From Solea solea (taxonomy: Eukaryota > Chordata > Actinopteri > Pleuronectiformes > Soleidae): a stretch of 64,000 nucleotides of DNA. A program made the translations under genes and the position numbers. The notes under the pieces are model-generated. The model ran no database searches. It was not told the origin of the DNA and was given only the letters and a program-made list of their open reading frames with translations. The DNA lies in the NCBI RefSeq assembly GCF_958295425.1, contig NC_081145.1:14537443-14601442 (forward strand), read 5' to 3'. Of the stretch, positions 34,391 to 45,600 are shown one piece after another (the first letter of the stretch is position 1; every line of letters begins with the position of its first letter).

Positions 34391-37353
34391 TTCTTCATGA
34401 CCTGCAAAGGCAACCACTGAGTCTGTCAAGGGGAAAAGCATGATGATGTGTTTTTTTCTGTGGGTTAGGGTGACTCTGGTAAGAGTCGCAACGGCTATTG
34501 AAAAGGGCAGCAGGGGAACTTGGCCTTTGAGGGAGAAGTTAACGAATGAACTTCATTATTGAGGAGCATACCAGGGAGACCCCCTGGAGTGTGTGATGTA
34601 TTACCTAGCGTCAAACTTACACACTCCCCCAACATCACCAATATAGCCCGACATCAGCTCTGGGGGAGGGTAGGTGTATAAACTAAAATAGTTAACCTTC
34701 TGGCTTAAGGCTAGAAGAAAACAGAGAAGCAAACCCTGATGTTCCCGAGTTGCTTCAATAAAGTTGTTTTCAACAAGAAAAAAAAAAAAGAAGGAAAAAT
34801 TGTATTACTTTTCTCTGAATTCAGGCTGAACAATTATTCTCCCTCCTGAAACACCAAAATGAATAATGAGGCAGGGCCCTGTGCAGCAAGTAATTGGCGC
34901 ACAAACCCTGAGAAGAAAATGGTTTTAGCTTAAACTAACATATATTTAATGTTCTCTCGGTGACTTCAGGTAATGCAGAGGGTCCGGCGAGGCGGTCCAG
35001 ATCAACCCGTCATTGATTACGCTCATTTATTAAAGAGCTGCTCTGTTTAAGCGTGAAAGCAACTTTTCCTATGAGTTTCGCGAGCTTTAGAAAAACAAGC
35101 GACCCACAAGAGGGACTAATGTTTTCCTCAAGATTGAGGGAGATCTTCAGGCTATGTGCAACGTGCATCACTTAGCCTCCGCACCCCCCCCCCCCCTACA
35201 GTCTTCCACCGGGCCTGGACTCTGTGGTGAACAGGACGAAGGAGCGCTTTTACCGAGCGTACACGCTCAACACTTTTACTCTTGACTTATGAGGATGCCA
35301 TGGGTGCAGGGGAGTGATTCATCACAGGGTGTACTCCTCTTGCACCCTCACACATTAGTAATGTGGTCCGCTGAGGAGGAGTCCTGTCATCAGTCTGTAC
35401 CTGGACCCTCTGAACAAGGTAGGTCAACAGGAGGCAGCAGCGGCTGGCCCACTTTTAGTCTTTCACAACACCTTTAAGTTTCCTCCAGCTCTGCCTGATG
35501 GACATTAGAGCAGCCTGGTCAAGAGGAAAAAAATTGCCTTGGTATTGTAACATCATAGTCACCATATCTGTCGCCTGAATGATCCTTGTCCTCCCCGCGC
35601 CAAACCAAAAATAACCCACATTTTGAACGAGATGTTCTAAAAATCTCACCTTATCTAAATGAAAGTGAATTTCCTCACAAGTGTCCCACGTCTTCCGCAA
35701 TACAGCCGCAGCATGGCGAACGCATGGCAGTCGGTTCTTCCGCAAGACGCAGAGTTCCCCTAAGCTCTTGACCTTAACATTGCAGGTAATGCACATTTAA
35801 ATACCTACCTCAGAATTCGTGTTTGTCATTTTGCTCGTGAAGATTAGGTGTAAAAAGGCTATTTGAAACCAAAACACAGGATTAAGGGATAATGCTGCTC
35901 TGTGTCTTGTGAGTCGACCTTGATTCTGTAATCCAGTACAATACTCGAGAACAGCATATTTCTCTCTCTTACAGATTTAACACTCTCACTGTAGAACAGC
36001 TCATGGTGATGTAATGGCAAAAAAAGCATAATGGCACCACGCTGAATGTCGAAATAATCTGAATTAAGACATGTTTATACAGCATGTGCTTATTAGAGCG
36101 GGGAATAGTATTACAAGATTTGTAAAATATCAGTGGGAGTAACTTTACATTTATTAAATACATAAAAAAGGAGACACATCAAAAGTGACGATGTTGCTAC
36201 GGTCGAGAGAGTGAAAAAAGTGAATTGACTTGAATTACACAGACCTGCACTTTAACGACCACGGTGAGAAATGAACTTGATCTTTAACGTGAACTACAGT
36301 CAGCCACTGTGTTATTAAGGGGTGTGCCACTTAATCAGAGCGGACGCCAATTTAGCAAGGAGCTAACGATGCAGAAGGCAACCTCTGTGGCAGCAAACAC
36401 ATTAAATAGCAGTGTGTCACCTGATTCACACACAGGTACGTATACATGCTCCCCTTTCATCTCCCAGTCTGCCTTATTTCTCTGACTCCAAAACTCGTTT
36501 CCTGTTTTTTTCTTTCTTCTTCTTCTTCTTCTTTTTTTTTCTTCACCGCGCCGCAGACACAGTCGAATAAAATCCTGCCTTTGATGTCTGGGATCCTATA
36601 ATGCTGAGCAGTACAAATATGCATGCCTGTTATCTGTAGAATCTTAATGATGATGGCCGACTTCACAATGGGTTAACTGCATCTCTCTGTTCTTGCACCG
36701 CACGCCCACAGAAACACAAATTAATAGCAACGGGGAAAAAACAGCTTTTCTCTAATAAAGCGGATTCAACAGAATGTGCACAATGCGATCAGCACAAATG
36801 TCAATGTATAATACCACTGAAAGCTTTTGTGAGCACTTCTGCTTCCCTCTCTGTACATGTAACTTTATTCAACTCAAGAATTTGCACAGAACGTTATTTT
36901 TTTTTACTTTTTTATTTTTTGGGAAAAATATCCTGATTTAATCTTATCTAAAATTCAGTTTCAATAAACATTTGATGCTTGTCCCGACATATTATTCTCC
37001 ATCATGAACTGTGGCGACTATAACTGATCTTAAACCCGGCGCTCACAAGACATTCAAAAACAATATTACTGGCGACATCTTAGTCGTTGCATGGTTTATT
37101 CAATAACATTCATCTGAATAATTCAGCAATTAAATTATACATGTTAATTTTGCCTGCTTTTATTCATGCATGATATTGCATCACAAATTTTATATCCGGG
37201 AAAAAAAAAAATTCACAACGGAATATTTCTGACAAACTTTTCTGACTCCGCCGCAGTTCAGCATATTTCAGCGTTATGCATAAGTGAGACGTGGAAATCA
37301 TCAATATCAGGTCGACGCCAGTGAGGACGAGAAGCTGAGCGACGCGCGACAAC
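34391..37353. other. Non-coding stretch, no gene seen
   Basis: C13 run at 35184-35196 and (TTC)n/T tract at 36514-36541. A 113-codon minus-strand frame at 35455-35796 contains an internal AAG/GTGAGA donor-like site (near 35650) but no known domain. The rest is unique AT-rich DNA. Confidence 0.55.
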
Positions 37354-37371
37354 GTGTGTGTGTGTGTGTGT
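37354..37371. repeat. (GT)n microsatellite
   Basis: Nine GT units. Confidence 0.95.
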
Positions 37372-37559
37372 ACGGCTGCAACTAAGGAGCTTGGCGATTA
37401 AACAAAGACATTTAATTACACTCGTCAGTTTAAAGCATCAGTCAGGATCATATCGAAGAGGAGTTCTGCGACCTCTGCCTTTGTCGCCCTCCATGAATCA
37501 AACCCTTCATTATGTGGTGACACTCTTGCCCTTCACAGAGTGCGTGTACAACACGGGAG

Positions 37560-37860
37560 AGAGAGAGAGATGAGGCGTCGGAAACCTGATGAGTGACGGA
37601 TAGTCCCGCGCTTGTGCAAAGGCTGGCCAATTGTGTGCTGCAGCGATTGTGAGGCGGGCCGTGCCCTCCCAGCCACGCCAACTGCTTCGTCTGGCAGACG
37701 CTACCATCTCAGCACAGCCCGCGCTCCCTGGCCCCTCTCACCTGAGGCGGCAGACAGCCGGCAGAAAAGAGAAGTCGGCCACATGCTTGGCCGGCACCAT
37801 CCAAGCATTGTGTCCTTGTCACATGTCACTTATTCTTGTTTTCTGGTCTGACAACACCTC
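37560..37860. other. GC-rich island-like patch with a hairpin
   Basis: More GC- and CpG-containing than its surroundings (GTGAGGCGGGCCGTGCCC, CACCTGAGGCGGCAGACAGC). An inverted repeat ATGCTTGG (37783-37790) and CCAAGCAT (37801-37808) surrounds a 10 nt loop. Could be a regulatory element. The 186-codon frame crossing it (37631-38191) has no domain. Confidence 0.35.
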
Positions 37861-38373
37861 AAGACGGAGCCTTTCAGTTGTGGGAGAGACACAAAAGAGA
37901 AAGGGTTTCGGAAAAGCTGACGAGGCCTCTCTGCTCTGGCTCAAATTCTTTGAAAGAGACGGCACCAAGAGAAGAACCAGATTAAGCGGCAACAAAAGCC
38001 GTAACCCCCCCCACTCCCTCAGTTTCACAAAAAGCTGTGCGCCCCGAAAGCCCCCTCTCACTATTCCCCTTCTTATAAAACACAGTGGGCCCCTAGGAGG
38101 CGATAAAAAGGAGTGTCCTAACCCACAGAACTTATGCAAAGAAAGTGCACTTTCAAAGGCCATTTGCAATTTTACAAAATGGCAGACATAATGCTTTTAC
38201 AGAAAAATGAGGGCCTGCCATATTGTGCTGGAGAGGGAAAAGTATGGCAGGGGAGCAAAAATGGAGAAAAATCACGCTGGCCTGGTTTACAACAAATAGA
38301 TAGCTCTATTGATTTCCCTTTTACAGACACTGTCCATCCCTCACCATTGTGATTACACTGACCTATTTCAGAC

Positions 38374-38397
38374 AAAAAAAAAAAAAAAAAAAAAAAA
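38374..38397. repeat. Poly(A) tract, 24 nt
   Basis: Uninterrupted A24; no retroposed gene body recognised upstream. Confidence 0.92.
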
Positions 38398-38974
38398 CTA
38401 GCCATCTTTTATAGATAAAACCCAAATGTCCAAAAAGAAAATACTCTTCGTGGAACAAACAAATAGAGTAGTAAAATGAAACATAACCTATGGCACAGAG
38501 GAGGGAAAAGATCATGTCAATTAAAGTGTTCAATATTGCTCCAGGAAAAGAGGAAACAACGAGTTCTAGCACCATGCTGAGAATCAAATAACTTTCCTCA
38601 GAAAGAGCAGCTGTGTTTTTATGGACCCCTGGATTGTCAATATCAATTCGAACAAAAGGCTATAAACATTAAAATGATTGCAATATTTCTTAACTACAGT
38701 TTAAACATAACGCATTGTACAAAATGTGGATTAGGGTTTGGAAAGAACAACAAAGTGTGCTATTTTTTGGATAATAATCTAATGTACTGAGTGTGCTGCT
38801 GCATTGTTTTGTTTTTTTTTACTCTCACAGCTCAGTTGTTGTAGGCTTTGTGCTGATTTGCGTCCTCTGCGCCTCTGTGTGTGTTGCTGTGTGTGTTCGT
38901 CCTGCTCCACTATGTGTGCGCCGCGCGTCTCACCAGACGGGCTCTCTGTGCGTAGCTCTGGGGACTCTGGCTGG

Positions 38975-39425
38975 CTGATCTTCATTATCAGCCCGAGCTT
39001 AACAATGTACTGGATGCACTTCCCACATGAGTGCAACTAACAAATCCCTTAAGAGCTGAATCAAGGCAACAATGTGATGAAATACCTTCAAACAGCCACT
39101 GAGTATGGAACACTGGGCTATGTAGAGACAACTCACACTGCCCCGAGCGATTCCACAGGAGTGCGCCTGTTGCCAAGCTAAATTAGACAGCAACTGGGAC
39201 ATATTATTCTCCTAAATTGGCAATGTACAGCACCATTAAGGACCATAAATCTCATGTTTGATTAACTGCAAAATAGCCCAACTCAAATGCATTAGCGCTG
39301 TTCGACTCCGATTGGGATCTGCCATGACATTATGAGGTAAAGCAGATGCTTTCCAAGGGTTAACGCTTTAATTGTCACATGTGAACACGGGGAGAATTGT
39401 TTGGATTAACAACGTTAGCCGCTCT
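38975..39425. promoter_or_regulatory. Candidate conserved non-coding element
   Basis: A 450 bp block of unique sequence between microsatellite-rich neighbours, carrying words such as GGCTGATCTTCATTATCAGC, AATTGGCAATGTACAGCACC, CATGTTTGATTAACTGC and GGTTAACGCTTTAATTGTCA. It shows no low-complexity DNA and no repeat similarity. Texture is that of an enhancer-type conserved element; this is inference. Confidence 0.27.
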
Positions 39426-40048
39426 GTCCAAACACACACCAGCTGACTTTTATGAGGGTTTTCTTTTTTTCTTTTTTTTTAAATGCACAAAGGCATGAAA
39501 TCTTCCAACATCTGGCTTTTATAACTACATAATTAGAACTGAGTGAGTCTCAAAGACTGCAATAATCCTACGTTACGTTTTTCCGTACAGAATAATCTAA
39601 AACATGTAGTTCTTTGAAACAGATTGGCCGTGTGATTGCTCGGTGAGTGCCGATCTGTGATGAGAGGCTTGCGGGAGTGCATGCTGCAAGCAAATAGATG
39701 AAGATGCCGGAGCAAGGCCATGTTTCTCAATCAGTGTAAGGAGACTGTCAGCACAATGGAGATAAATAGTTCAGTGTGAAAAAACTGGGACTCTCTAAAG
39801 CGTATCTGTAAGAGTGATGAGAGGAAGCTTCGTCTGTCTCCTTTCTTCCTTTCTCCATCTATACTGCTGCCTCCCTCTGGCCATTCTCACTCTCACACAC
39901 ACACACACTACATACAGTGTAAAGGAATTACACATCAATGATGAGGACTGACAGAATAACAATGAATATAGTGAAATCAAATATAATAACACTGCATAAA
40001 CAGTTCTTGGATAAAATCCTGAGAAAACGCTGGAAAGGTTCTGCATTG

Positions 40049-40052
<4 letters not shown>
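39426..40052. other. Non-coding stretch, no gene seen
   Basis: T-rich run at 39462-39480 and a small (CA)n at 39894-39909; otherwise unique. Confidence 0.65.

Positions 40053-40080
<28 letters not shown>
40053..40080. repeat. Poly(A) tract, 28 nt
   Basis: Uninterrupted A28 followed by GAAGAAG. Confidence 0.93.
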
Positions 40081-40314
40081 GAAGAAGTTGTTTTTTGTTA
40101 ATTGGGCAAACTAGCATTGTGAATCAGGAGATCTTTGCTTTGCTCTGGGTAGAGCATCCTGAATACACCACTGTGTGTGTCTGTCTGTGTGCCTTAGCTC
40201 GCGTTCTACTATTTGAGCTGCGAGACAGAGCCCCAGAATGCTGATGGTAGATTAGAAGTGAGACATCTAACCTCAGCGTAATCAGCTTCTGCATCTGATC
40301 CTCCACTCCACACC

Positions 40315-40335
40315 ATCTCTCTCTCTCTCTCTCTC
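40315..40335. repeat. (TC)n microsatellite
   Basis: About ten TC units running into AACAG, which looks like a 3' splice site by chance; no donor follows at a useful distance. Confidence 0.9.
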
Positions 40336-40824
40336 AACAGGTCCAAACAGAATTTCATCTCACAGCCACGCAGCCGCACAGAGGTCGGAAAAAATGACGA
40401 CACAACCGTCAACACAACAGGAAACAACAAAAACAAACATGAAAAAAAAATAAAGGCCATGGTCTTTTTTTCTGTCACTTCTTTTTGACACAGACAGTTT
40501 GCCACGGAAAGTCATCACAACTTAGATAAAACGGTCAGAGAACTGTGAAGGAAAACCACAGATAACTTCCTCCCGAGAACTACAGACATGCGTTAAAAGA
40601 AAGGGCTGGTGAGGGGCTGCCCCTTCTGGAGAATGAAGAAAGAAGGGGGAGACTGAGAGAGAGAGAAGGGAGGGTGTTGCTCTTGTAAATCAACATTATG
40701 CCCCTGAATGGCAAGAGGTGTTCAAAGTCATTGGCACAATGAAAAAAGTATCTGTTTTCATCTCCAATACCATGATGGCACTATGATTAGGCTAGTTGAG
40801 TGGATGGAAGAGGGCTGTCAACAA

Positions 40825-40889
40825 AAGGGAGAGGGGAGAGGAGCGGAGAGGAAAGGAGACGAGACGAGAGGAGAGGAGAGGAGGAGAGT
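40825..40889. repeat. Purine tract, GAGAG/GGAGA type
   Basis: Degenerate GGAGA pentamers (GAGAGGGGAGAGGAGCGGAG and GAGGAGAGGAGAGGAGG), nearly all purine on the plus strand. Confidence 0.85.
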
Positions 40890-41041
40890 GCCAGTGAACA
40901 GCTGCCCCTGTAATTTATATTGATGAGGGGACTGGCATGGTGGGGAGCTTTGAGCAGTTTGATCACTCAGGCAGAGTGGGGGGTTAGTCAGACACACAGC
41001 TCATCCCTGTGGTCTAGGTTGTACTAGAAAGACCTCCCTAA

Positions 41042-41058
41042 ACACACACACACACACA
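41042..41058. repeat. (AC)n microsatellite
   Basis: About eight AC units. Confidence 0.9.
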
Positions 41059-41584
41059 GCGTGGACTGGAGTGGTGCAGCGGGGACGCCGATGTTTTCAC
41101 TCCGAGAACAGAAATGTATCTCCAGCATGAGTATATCCATTTGAAGCAGAGCAGTCTCCCTCATTATGACTCCAGCAGTCATATAATCACCAGGCATCTT
41201 AAAAAAAAGAAAGAAAAGACCCTCCCTCCACATCCTCAGTGACCATTAACTAGCCCTTGCACTACTTGTGCACACAGCTCTGACAAGATTCTGCAGTCAG
41301 TTCCTGTCTGTGGGGCACAGCCTTGGACTACTTGTTAGGAGCTTTACTTTGATTTCCTCACATGGAGATGATTTAAATATTTTTCACTGAAATGAGACAG
41401 CGTAGTCCAGTTTCTGCCCAGGGCTTTGAACCCAACACTCCTAAATCATGCTCTTTGATTTCTTCCGGTGTAGAGGTGCTTAGCACCACACTAATTAAGT
41501 TAGTAGGGTGAGGGTTTGTGGGTCAAAGCATTTCTGTTTTACCTTGAAGACATCCTGACACAAACACAAACCTCTCGCTCTCGC

Positions 41585-41614
41585 TCTCTCTCTCTCTCTC
41601 TAACACACACACAC
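41585..41614. repeat. (TC)n and (AC)n compound microsatellite
   Basis: Eight TC units joined to six AC units, continuing as GTGCGCGCACACACA. Confidence 0.9.
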
Positions 41615-41629
41615 GTGCGCGCACACACA

Positions 41630-42617
41630 TCAAAAAATACCTTACCCCCTCCAGACAAGCAAATAGCTTAACACACAATCATGCTGCTGTTTTGACGAGG
41701 CTGTTTGAGTAGGGTAGCGCTGTCTGGTGTAGACGATCTTATCATCTGCCCTGCTGTCTGATGTAAGAATGAGCCGGGGTGTTAAACAGGGCAACATGCA
41801 GCCTCTCACAATCCGAAACAGTCCGCCGATCGCTCTCATAGAAAAGCCCTCTGGCCTTCCCTCTCCACACAAGTTTCATCAGAGTGATCAGAGCAAAAGG
41901 ATAGCCTTCAGGGCTAGTTTCTTCCATTCACACAGCGGGGCGCGAACATGAACACACACACACATGCCGCAGTACACTGGCCAAAAGTGATTTTACTTGC
42001 CTTTTCAATTACACTTTACAAGTGTCAAAATACAGTACAGACGCCTGAGAAGTCATTGATTTCTTACAGGTTTGACTTGTTCATCAATTCGTCACGGACA
42101 AAACAGAGTGAAGAACAAATGGGTTGAGATGGTATCGATTAAAGTTGCAGTGCACAAAGACACTCTGCATCTACACAGGTGTCTCAATGTGAGTGCACTG
42201 ATCTGTACTTGAAGATCACAGACGCTGGTAGCTAATGCAGCCTAAGAGGTTACAAACCACCATCCAACACCACATCCGTGTTGTTCAGTTGCAAGGTCTT
42301 GCAAAACAAAGAAAAAAGAGAGAGAAAAGAAAAAAAAGAAGGAGGTGCGTGAGCACACGATCTGCTTCAACTGTGCATGATTGTCAAGCAGTCATAAGAC
42401 TGCATCGCATGTTAATTTCCTCTCCATGGTTATTAGTAGTCTCTTCAGGACGGAGATAAAGGAATATAAATAACGTGACGGGACAGATCGAATTGACAGT
42501 CCTGATTTATTGCAAAATGATGGCAACAGTATGTTGTTCAATGACAGAAAAAAAGTAACACAACACCAACAAGACGATTATATGTGGAATAATAAATAAA
42601 AAGAGGCATGTACTCAC
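41630..42617. other. Non-coding stretch, no gene seen
   Basis: Unique sequence between microsatellites and the microexon candidate; a purine-rich run at 42306-42345. Nothing coding recognised. Confidence 0.6.
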
Positions 42618-42647
42618 AGGTGTGTGTCTTCTTCGTCACTGAGATAC
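42618..42647 (-). other. Candidate 30 nt cassette microexon
   Basis: On the minus strand a strong 3' splice site (a pyrimidine-rich run ending TTTTCTCTTTGCAG, 42648-42661) is followed by 30 nt, GTATCTCAGTGACGAAGAAG then ACACACACCT. A good donor, GTGAGTA, follows at 42617-42611. Thirty nucleotides keep the reading frame. Frame 0 hits a stop (TGA), but two frames are open: one encodes YLSDEEDTH plus a split codon, the other ISVTKKTHT. The acidic SDEED form would be a plausible casein kinase 2 site, but the host gene is unknown to me. Short frame-preserving exons with strong flanking sites are typical of neuronal transcripts. No neighbouring exon of the same gene was found in the window, so the host intron would span tens of kilobases. 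Chance splice-like pairs do occur in 64 kb. Confidence 0.33.
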
Positions 42648-42661
42648 CTGCAAAGAGAAAA

Positions 42662-45600
42662 CACACAAACCGTTCAAAAAAAAAGCAGCTATAATGTATT
42701 CATCACATAAAAAAAAAAAACAACAACAACACAATTTACATGCAGCACTGCTAATGGCTGACGGTTAGTGATGATGGTGATGAAGAAGGAGACCCTGTGG
42801 TCCAACAGACTGTCACTTTCCAAGGTCACTAACGGGGCAAGCCCAGGATAATTATGTGTGTAGACTGGTGTCTGACCCACAGCCATGCTAACTCAACATC
42901 CATGACAAGGTGGTTGAAGCTCACTGCAGGCAATGCATGAAAATTTATACTAAAGCAAACAGCATTTGGAATGCTAATGTTCGGAGCAGCCTGAGCACAC
43001 GACTAAGCCTGACCCAGGGCAGGATGAAGGCACTTTGACCTCTTTGTATGTTCGTTAAGTTCTTAATTTAAACAGGTAGTGTCATGGAGACAGTAAATGT
43101 GAAAGCTAAAGTGTTTTTAAAGGATTGTATATTCCACATTTTCATTTGCTATACAACAGAGGGCAGTTCAGTTTTAGGAGGGGGAAATAAATGCCTTCCG
43201 ATAGTGACAATAAAACCAGGAGATGAAAATCCCGTTAACACAATTTGGGCTTAGACGGTCAGGCAAAGATCTGCAGTCCAACCAGCATGGTGCACCTATA
43301 AATCCAGGTTTGTATTACTATCTTGTTAATGTGCCCCTTAAAAAAAGAAGCAAAATTCTGCATGCACCCCTGGTTTTTTCTTGCAATCACTTTTCCCCGC
43401 TGCCACCAAATAACACGGCAGCAACAATGCACCTGAGCACACCTCATATTAACACCAACACACCCATGGGCCCAGTCAGACGTGCATTTAAGCAACGTGA
43501 GCAAAAAATTAAAAGTGCTACTGCAAGAGGCTCCTGGTGTCTGTACCGGTGTGTAAATGGATGTGACTGATGTGAAAGCACTACTGTGTATATGCGCTGC
43601 ATGTAAATGGGTGTGAGTGGCAAAACTGCGGTAAAGGCCATGTAAATACAATTATTTTACACCAAACTGTGGCTTACATCTATAACAGCAGTGAAAGAAA
43701 ATACAGAGTGGTACCGCCAGAAAAGATTAAATACACAAATGAAACAAGTAATGTTGATGTGAGCACAGACAAGTAAAAGGCACTTGCTCTTGTCCATTTT
43801 AAAATTCGAGAGCAGACGTGTGCTGCCCACAGCCCCCGTGCTCAATTTGTGTATTCACTCCTACTGTGAAATAAGGACGGGTCAATGCATCAGTAAAACT
43901 CACTATCAGTGATTTGTGAGTGTGCAAATATAACAAATCTAAATCTAAAATGTGAGTAGCTGCAAAGAAGTGGCCAATTTGACCTGTGTTAGTCAGACCT
44001 GGCTGATGCTGCCACTGCTCACGTTGCCCTTCTGGGCATCCACTCATCAAATGAGCCACTTCATCTCCTGCTCTGGCTGCTTCCCCTGTCTGCAGCATCG
44101 GTGTAATGCCCCAGGAGTCTGATGCAGACAGGCGCACAGCCAGACGTGGTTCCCAGCGGTCTGCTGGAGCCTCGTGCTTTGCAGGGCCAAAGAACACTAA
44201 TAGATCCCACTTGTCATGCGGAAGCAATGGCTAATTTTTATACCGCCTGTGCATTTGAAACTCAAGGGAACGGCGAGCTGACGTGATTCAATAATTCTCT
44301 GTGAAAAAAGGCGTCTGGCCGGAGATAACAATGTTTCAGACACGTTTGAGGGGAATCAAGTCAAAGAGCAATGAGGGGAGGGGGAACAAAAAAGACATAC
44401 ACAGAGAAACACATAACTGATATTAACTCCACTGAGCAGGGCGAGTAAAACAGTCACCTAGAGGCCAGCAGTTAGTGATGGAGCTCTAATATTGTTCCAG
44501 TGCTGAGGGCCAACAGCTTCTGTTCTATGACTTTACTCAGCGAGAAAATAAACATTATTAACTCTAAACTGCGATCAAAATACATGAGGTGAAACAGCAG
44601 TGATGTCAAGGTTCTGCAACCCATTTATTTGATTTGTTAATTATTTTCTCAATACTGTAGATACTGTTCCATTTTAATGTATGTTATTTGATATGAAACA
44701 GTACATATAGAGAGTACAATAGGTTCAATAAGTGTAGCAGGCTGCTACACGTGTCTTATCTCTGAAATGTTAACCAACGGTTTCCCTGACCTCAGATCTC
44801 AAACTTAAAACCAAAATGTGCGCACAATGACAGATGACGTGAGAGGGGCACGAGATGTTATGAGGCCGCACGTACAGCTTTTTCCCCCAAACGTCTGTCA
44901 CGCAGTCAGTCCGTTGCTGAGGAAGTCAGGAAGTGATAATTCATCTGGCAAATTCAAAAGCCAATACTTCTGAAACTCAGATTTAAACTCTTCATTAAAT
45001 CTTCAGTAATGAATGATCACAGTACATTTCACGATCGATTCACTATAATAAAGACGTTCCAAATGGTAGTTTTTTTTTTATCAATTATGATACATCTTTT
45101 TCCCCACTGCAGTGAACACATTAAATCTAAATGGTTCATAAAGTCTACTTGAGGAGGGGTACACTCTGGGGAAAGTTCTGTCTAAACAATCTCTGTTTTT
45201 GTTTACTGGACTTCAGACGTTTCTCACTACAAAGTGTGTAGATCCTTAGGGCCTTTTGAGTGTCTTTAGAACCTCGGGAAAATGTGTTTTGACACTTTAA
45301 TTGTTTAAATCTTCTATCACAATCCTTCCCCTTCTCTTTGTCACCATTTCTATTCTAGTTATTCTATTCTAATGTCGTGTCAATCCTCAGTCAGATGAAT
45401 TGCGTAATAGTGGATCCTCTTGCTCATTATATGGGAAACGGCTCAACAAATTTTTTTAACAGTGGTCAACAACTTAAGCAGGGGTTTACACAATAGGTAA
45501 AATCAGATTCAAAGAACAAAACAAAAATAGCATTGTGCAAGGTATTACAAATAATAGGGCACACGGAAACAGCTTGAACTTGCAGTTGCTGCGCCAGTGT

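Noticed and set aside
35359..35419. 61 nt segment between ATTAG and GTAGGT
   Set aside because: Weak acceptor context, length not a multiple of three, no conserved peptide recognised.
37631..38191. 186-codon plus-strand frame
   Set aside because: No recognisable domain, overlapping open frames on the minus strand, and no splice or promoter support. It reflects a GC-richer patch with fewer chance stops.
38374..38397. A24 as a retrogene tail
   Set aside because: Upstream sequence shows no coding or SINE similarity; likely a simple repeat.
40053..40080. A28 as a LINE/SINE tail
   Set aside because: No recognisable retroelement body upstream.
40316..40390. (TC)n followed by AACAG resembling a strong acceptor
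   Set aside because: The pyrimidine tract is a microsatellite and no good donor follows.
43799..44227. 142-codon minus-strand frame
   Set aside because: No domain or splice support; length is within what chance yields in 64 kb.
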